Part shown: positions 58,283-64,000 of the stretch, piece after piece
How positions within the stretch are numbered: position 1 is the first letter of the stretch
Layout of the letters: each line of letters opens with the position of its first letter
From: Ensifer sp. Root278
Lineage (GTDB): Bacteria; Pseudomonadota; Alphaproteobacteria; Rhizobiales; Rhizobiaceae
Length of the DNA stretch: 64,000 nucleotides
Assembly: GCF_001429285.1 (NCBI RefSeq)
Contig: NZ_LMJJ01000041.1
Span: 148,940-212,939, forward strand
Direction: 5' to 3'
Notes under the pieces: model-generated
The model's database searches: none
The model's input: only the letters and a program-made list of their open reading frames with translations
What the model was told of the DNA's origin: nothing
Made by a program: the position numbers and the translations under genes

Positions 58283-59478
58283 CGTGCGATCTCGTCATCG
58301 CCCAGCGCGATCTTGTCGTCGCCGAGCGCGATCTTGTCGTCGCCAATGGCGAAGCGGGCCTTCAGCAGGCATTCGTCATATTCGGACCGGGCGTTGCTGT
58401 CGAAGACGATGCCGCCGCCGACATTGAAGATAGCCTCGCCGTTGGGGAAAAGCGAAATCGTGCGGATGGCGACGCTGAAGCGCATGATCCCGCTCGGGGC
58501 GATGAAGCCGATGGCGCCGCAATAGGCGTCGCGCGGTCCGTCTTCGAGGTCGTGCAGGATTTCCATGGCCCGCATCTTCGGCGCGCCGGTGATCGAGCCG
58601 CAGGGGAACAGGGCGGCGAAGATGTCCTCGATACCGATCTCGGGTAGGAGCTTTGCCCGAACATGGCTCACCATCTGGTGCACGGTCGGGTAGGTCTCGA
58701 TTTCGAAGAGCTTGGGGACGCTGAGTGTGCCGACTTCGGTGATACGCGAGATGTCGTTGCGCAGGAGATCGACGATCATCCGGTTTTCAGCCTGGGTCTT
58801 TTCGTCGGCGCGCATGGTCGCGATGATCTCGGCGTCTTCGGCCGCAGAGGCGCCGCGCTTGGCCGTACCCTTCATCGGGTGCGTCTCGATCCAGCCGTCC
58901 GCATCGACGCGGAAGAAGAGTTCCGGCGAACGCGACAGGAGGACCGGCCCGTCAAGCGCAACCAGCGCCCCGTATTTCACCGGCTGGCGGTCGATCAGCG
59001 ACCAGAAGGCGGCGCGCGGATCGCCAGACCAGCGGGCACGGATCGGCATCGTCAGGTTGGCCTGGTAGCAATCACCCTGGCGCAGATGCTGGTGCAGACG
59101 ATCGAAGCGCTCGCGGTAGGTGCCGAAGTCCCAGCCGGCGCGTGGCTCAGCGAGGAAGGGTTCGTTCTCGGTCCGGCGCTGCGGCTCGGCGAGGGGATGG
59201 TCTTCCGAGGGCGCGTCGAAGATGCCGAAGGACATCAACGGCGTTTCGCGGCCCTCCTCGGCAAACCTTGCGAGTTTCTGCTCGAAGAGGTGGCCGGCCT
59301 CGTAGGACATGAAGCCGGCGAGCCACTTGCCCGCCTTGTGGGCGCGCTCGAGCTCGGCAAGGCCGCGGGTGAATTCGGCTTTCGTGCGCGCGGTGACGAT
59401 GCGCGAAGGCTCAGCGAAAACCGTGGTGCGGTTTTCGCTGTCGTCCCGGAACAGCACATAGGGTGCGGTGTCGCTCAT
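58279..59478 (-). CDS. pabB: Aminodeoxychorismate synthase component I
   Basis: 399 residues. Aminates chorismate in 4-aminobenzoate synthesis. Chorismate-binding domain signatures: GDCYQANLTMPIRARW, LLSRSPELFF, THPMKGTAKRG, MIVDLLRNDISRI, FPCGSITGAPK and GAIGFIAPSG. The last 22 residues are a threefold repeat of GDDKIAL-type units from a 21-bp tandem repeat, an addition beyond the usual end KARF. It overlaps pabC by 4 nt and starts 45 nt after pepF, so pepF-pabB-pabC may be one operon. Confidence 0.94.
   Translation of the reverse strand: MSDTAPYVLFRDDSENRTTVFAEPSRIVTARTKAEFTRGLAELERAHKAGKWLAGFMSYEAGHLFEQKLARFAEEGRETPLMSFGIFDAPSEDHPLAEPQRRTENEPFLAEPRAGWDFGTYRERFDRLHQHLRQGDCYQANLTMPIRARWSGDPRAAFWSLIDRQPVKYGALVALDGPVLLSRSPELFFRVDADGWIETHPMKGTAKRGASAAEDAEIIATMRADEKTQAENRMIVDLLRNDISRITEVGTLSVPKLFEIETYPTVHQMVSHVRAKLLPEIGIEDIFAALFPCGSITGAPKMRAMEILHDLEDGPRDAYCGAIGFIAPSGIMRFSVAIRTISLFPNGEAIFNVGGGIVFDSNARSEYDECLLKARFAIGDDKIALGDDKIALGDDEIAR
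58286..58348 (-). repeat. Three tandem 21-bp units at the 3' end of pabB
   Basis: GCGATCT(T/C)GTC(G/A)TCGCC-AGC unit repeated three times (58286, 58307, 58328). The third diverges in its last bases where normal pabB sequence resumes. In frame, coding for GDDKIAL-like heptads, the last ending GDDEIAR. Confidence 0.9.
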
Positions 59479-59523
59479 AAAGTCGTCTTGTCGATCGCGC
59501 CGTGATCCGGACCTGTGCCCGGA

Positions 59524-61383
59524 TCAGGCCTTATCAAGCGCCTCGAGTTCGTCGATGAGCCCTTCGATCATCGACAGTCCCTGTGCCCAGAACGACGGAT
59601 CGGTGGCATCGAGGCCAAAGGGCGCGAGCAACTCGGAATGGTGCTTGGTGCCGCCGGCCTTCAACAGTTCGAAGTACTTCTCCTGGAAGCCTTTTTCGGC
59701 GTTCTGGTAGACGGCGTAGAGCGAGTTCACCAGGCAGTCGCCGAAGGCATAGGCGTAGACGTAGAAAGGCGAGTGGACGAAGTGGGGGATATAGGCCCAA
59801 TAGGTCTCGTAGCCTTCGGAGATTCGGATCGCCGGCCCGAGGCTCTCGTTCTGCACCGACAGCCACAGCTTGCCGATGTCGTCAGCCGTCAGTTCGCCTT
59901 CCTTGCGGGCAGTGTGGACCTTGCGCTCGAACTCGTAGAAGGCGATCTGGCGCACGACCGTGTTGATCATGTCCTCGACCTTCTGGGAAAGCATGGCCTT
60001 GCGCTCGCGCTTGTCCTTCGTCCGGTCGAGCAGCGCGCGGAAGGTCAGCATCTCGCCGAACACGGACGCGGTTTCAGCCAGGGTCAGCGGAGTAGACGCC
60101 ATCAGCGCGCCCTGTCCCCCGGCCAGCACCTGGTGCACGCCGTGGCCGAGTTCGTGTGCAAGCGTCATGACGTCGCGCGGCTTGCCCATGTAATTGACGA
60201 GCACGTAGGGGTGCGCGGATGGTACCGTCGGATGGGCGAAGGCGCCGGGTGCCTTGCCCGGCCGCACCGGCGCGTCGATCCAGCTCTCGTCGAAGAAGCG
60301 GCGGGCGATCGCGGCCATTTCCGGATCGAAGGCATTGTAGGCGGAGAGAACCGTGTCCTTGGCTTCGTTCCAGGAAATCAGCGCGTTCGGCGTTTCCGGC
60401 AACGGCGCATTGCGATCCCAGAAATCCATCTCCTGCATGCCGAGCCATTTTGCCTTCATCGTGTAGTAGCGATGCGACAGGCGCGGATAGGCGGATTTGA
60501 CGGCTTCGGCCAGCGCATCGACAACTTCGCGCTCGACGCGGTTCGCCAGATGGCGGCTGTCGGCGATGTCCTGAAAACCGCGCCAGCGGTCGGAGATTTC
60601 CTTGTCCTTGGCCAACGTGTTGGTGATCAGCGTGAAGGTGCGGATATTGGCCTTGAAGGTTTCGGCAAGCGCCATCGCCGCCTTCTTGCGGACCTCTGTC
60701 GCCGGATCCTGCAACAGGTTCAGGGCGACTTCCAGCGGCAGGGCTTCGCCATCGACGCTGAAGGTGAGGCTCGTCATCGTCTCGTCGAACAGCCGGTTGA
60801 AGGCGGCAGCACCCGTCATCGATTTTTCCAGGAAAAGCTGCTCCAGCTTGTCGTCGAGCTGATAGGGCTTGTCCATGCGCAGGTCGGTCAGCCAGGGCCT
60901 GTAGTGCGCGGCAAGCGCATCGTTTTCCAGCGCCTTGTCGAGGATCGCGTCATCGATCCGATTGAGCTCCAGCGAGAAGAACAGCAAATGCGCCGACATG
61001 TCGGTGAGCTTCGACTGTACGTCGCCATAAAGCTTGCCGTTCTCGGGCTTGGACGTGTCCGAGAAATAGGTGAGGCCGGCAAAGGAAGCGATGCGGCCCA
61101 TGACATCTTCGAGCGCTTCGAACTCCCGGACGGCGGCGCCGATGCCGTCGTCACCACGCTTCGTCGCGGCCTCGGCCAGCTTGCCCTTCCACTTGGTTTC
61201 GAAGGCGGTCGCTTCGGTCTCGGCCTTTTTCAGGTCGTTGCGAAAGGCATCCGATGCGGCCGACGGATAGAGATCTTCGAGCCGCCAGGAGGGCAGGTCG
61301 CCGAGATCCGCGGTAGCGCCATGGGATTGCCCGGCGGCGGCGCGGACAGCGGATTGCTCGGGAGCGAAGGGGCGGAAGGTCAT
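59524..61383 (-). CDS. pepF: Oligoendopeptidase F-like M3 metallopeptidase
   Basis: 619 residues from the ATG at 61383; an in-frame extension to 61476 is not supported. Zinc peptidase of the M3 family that cuts short peptides in the cytoplasm. HELGHGVHQV supplies the zinc site (His410, Glu411, His414), with further family blocks SAHPYVLVNYMGKPRDVMTLA and FGEMLTFRALLD nearby. N-terminal helical domain is normal, and length is that of PepF/YjbG types. Gene order pepF-pabB-pabC on one strand. Confidence 0.94.
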   Translation of the reverse strand: MTFRPFAPEQSAVRAAAGQSHGATADLGDLPSWRLEDLYPSAASDAFRNDLKKAETEATAFETKWKGKLAEAATKRGDDGIGAAVREFEALEDVMGRIASFAGLTYFSDTSKPENGKLYGDVQSKLTDMSAHLLFFSLELNRIDDAILDKALENDALAAHYRPWLTDLRMDKPYQLDDKLEQLFLEKSMTGAAAFNRLFDETMTSLTFSVDGEALPLEVALNLLQDPATEVRKKAAMALAETFKANIRTFTLITNTLAKDKEISDRWRGFQDIADSRHLANRVEREVVDALAEAVKSAYPRLSHRYYTMKAKWLGMQEMDFWDRNAPLPETPNALISWNEAKDTVLSAYNAFDPEMAAIARRFFDESWIDAPVRPGKAPGAFAHPTVPSAHPYVLVNYMGKPRDVMTLAHELGHGVHQVLAGGQGALMASTPLTLAETASVFGEMLTFRALLDRTKDKRERKAMLSQKVEDMINTVVRQIAFYEFERKVHTARKEGELTADDIGKLWLSVQNESLGPAIRISEGYETYWAYIPHFVHSPFYVYAYAFGDCLVNSLYAVYQNAEKGFQEKYFELLKAGGTKHHSELLAPFGLDATDPSFWAQGLSMIEGLIDELEALDKA

Positions 61384-61572
61384 CGTCGGATTTCTCTCGT
61401 TCGTGACAGGAAGAGGGCAAGCGATATGGGTTCCATTGCTATCGCCGGCAATGGATAAAATGCAAGCATTTCTCAAAACATGATGTTCAGCCCTTTATGG
61501 CACAGATGCCTGACGTCATTTGGCACATGAGGTTGGCCAAATAGTACTGCGTGTCCAAAGCAGGAGGCTTCC

Positions 61573-63117
<1,545 letters not shown>

Positions 63118-63297
63118 AATCGACGCATTCACAATTCATTAGCCCTGCTATTCAGTCACCGCCGTTTAGACCTTGTTAGTGAAGTGTTCACTATATTATA
63201 AGGGGCGGTGACGACTGTGGCATATTTGCCATGCTGTCACCTTATTTGACAGTCATCTGAGACAGCGAAGCACGGTTGTCCGTCGGACGGGGATTGA

Positions 63298-64000
63298 ATG
63301 CCAAATTTGTTCGGTTTTAAGAAGCCGCTCGGCTCCTTAGCGAGAGTCTGCGCGGCCTTTACCCGTAAGGTGCCGCAGGTTCTTACATCCGTTGCTATTG
63401 CGGCTTCCCTCGTGACTCCAGGTTTCGCGCCTCCCGTAGAGGCCGCGGGCCAGACCCGGACACTGAAACTCTATTTCATTCATACCCAGGAAAAGGCGCA
63501 GATCACCTTCAAGCGCAATGGCCGTTACGACACCAAGGGCCTTCAGGAGATCAACCGATTCCTTCGCGACTGGCGTCGCAACGAACCCACCAAGATGGAC
63601 CCGCGCCTGCTCGACCTCGTCTGGGAAGTCTACCAGAAGAGCGGTTCGCGCGATTATATTCACGTCGTCTCGGCCTATCGTTCGCCGGCAACCAACGGCA
63701 TGCTGCGTTCTCGCTCGAAGGGTGTCGCCAAGAAGAGCCAGCACATGCTCGGCAAGGCAATGGACTTCTACCTTCCCGACGTGAAGCTGAAGACGCTGCG
63801 CGAAATCGGCGTGAAGTTCCAGGTGGGTGGCGTCGGCTATTACCCGACCTCCGGCTCGCCTTTCGTTCACATGGATGTTGGCGGCGTTCGCGCCTGGCCG
63901 CGCATGAGCCGCGCCGAACTCGCTCGCCTCTTCCCTGATGGCAAGACCATGCATCTGCCGTCCGATGGCAAGCCGCTTCCGGGTTATGACCAGGCGGTCG
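63298..64000 (+). CDS. DUF882 / peptidase M15-like protein, 5' part (cut by window end)
   Basis: 234 codons visible, reading open at the right edge. A basic N-terminus and hydrophobic stretch (PQVLTSVAIAASLVTPGF, about 25-45) indicate export. The M15-like domain (about 60-215) has LRDWRRNEPTKMDPRLLDLV, VVSAYRSPATN, the zinc-binding KKSQHMLGKAMDFYLPD and FVHMDVGG. These are the residues of D,D-carboxypeptidase-type zinc sites, so a role on peptidoglycan peptides is likely. The 180 nt before it hold an AT-rich promoter region. Confidence 0.88.
   Translation, partial: MPNLFGFKKPLGSLARVCAAFTRKVPQVLTSVAIAASLVTPGFAPPVEAAGQTRTLKLYFIHTQEKAQITFKRNGRYDTKGLQEINRFLRDWRRNEPTKMDPRLLDLVWEVYQKSGSRDYIHVVSAYRSPATNGMLRSRSKGVAKKSQHMLGKAMDFYLPDVKLKTLREIGVKFQVGGVGYYPTSGSPFVHMDVGGVRAWPRMSRAELARLFPDGKTMHLPSDGKPLPGYDQAV

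Noticed and set aside
61498-61545. TGGCAC motifs upstream of the NtrC-type regulator as sigma-54 promoters
   Set aside because: Neither has a GC doublet at the correct distance; the better one is off by one base and reads GG.
63218-63231. TGGCATATTTGCCA upstream of the DUF882 gene as a sigma-54 promoter
   Set aside because: The GG and GC doublets are 9 nt apart rather than the required 12. It is only a short palindrome.

Overview
This window is an ordinary-looking chromosomal segment of an alphaproteobacterium of the Rhizobiaceae. Ensifer/Sinorhizobium is the best guess. The support is high GC and GC-rich third positions, an N-formylglutamate amidohydrolase beside a CpdR-type response regulator, an mmgR/suhB-type small RNA next to an inositol-monophosphatase-family gene, a ROSE-type thermometer before a small heat shock gene, a Brucella Omp10-like lipoprotein, a bacterial homospermidine synthase, and mosaic palindromic intergenic repeats of the rhizobial kind. 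No phage, IS element, CRISPR array, integrase or plasmid function was seen. Genus and species are inference.

Layout. 0-10 kb (minus strand): the N-terminal two thirds of glycogen phosphorylase, a TadG-like von Willebrand factor A protein, then a tight three-gene operon (transglutaminase-DUF2126 fusion, permuted ATP-grasp/alpha-E fusion, stand-alone transglutaminase) that looks like a peptide-bond-forming or peptide-cutting system of unknown substrate. 10-18.8 kb: an aldo/keto reductase divergent from a LysR regulator, a membrane diguanylate cyclase, and small stress/detoxification genes (VOC, DUF1579, DUF899, two MarR regulators, one intact and one broken GFA-family gene, a lipocalin-like protein). 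Three copies of one palindrome around the second MarR gene and the GFA genes suggest a small regulon. 19-27.5 kb: ilvD, a dapA-like synthase with small unknown genes, a large zinc-ribbon/class III cyclase/AAA/TPR protein, and a thioredoxin-fold oxidoreductase.

27.5-36.6 kb: an alpha/beta hydrolase, tRNA-Val(GAC), cpdR, N-formylglutamate amidohydrolase, the mmgR-like sRNA, a histidinol-phosphatase-type enzyme, a lysophospholipase-like hydrolase, an RpoH promoter plus ROSE thermometer driving an Hsp20 gene, a bile-acid:sodium-symporter-family transporter divergent from LysR, and threonine aldolase. 36.6-43.5 kb: a structured 550-nt leader followed by gltB-gltD, the two subunits of NADPH glutamate synthase. 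43.5-56.6 kb: DUF459 SGNH hydrolase, lytic transglycosylase, galU, an outer-membrane beta-barrel protein, NfeD plus SPFH protein, hemH, a periplasmic 5'-nucleotidase with a LysM tail, an Omp10-like lipoprotein, homospermidine synthase, and a 46-codon remnant of a DUF3445 gene. 56.7-64 kb: a PAS-GGDEF cyclase, the pepF-pabB-pabC cluster, a sigma-54-type response regulator, and the start of a DUF882 peptidase gene cut by the window end.

Most genes are housekeeping or envelope/stress functions in short units with recognisable terminators. The most unusual signals are a repeat family (27.5, 33.5, 43.7 kb) whose first bases supply the TAA stop of the adjoining gene in all three copies, the transglutaminase/ATP-grasp operon, the MarR-GFA operator set, an orphan terminator with a 13-codon ORF beside the Hsp20 gene, and the long gltB leader.
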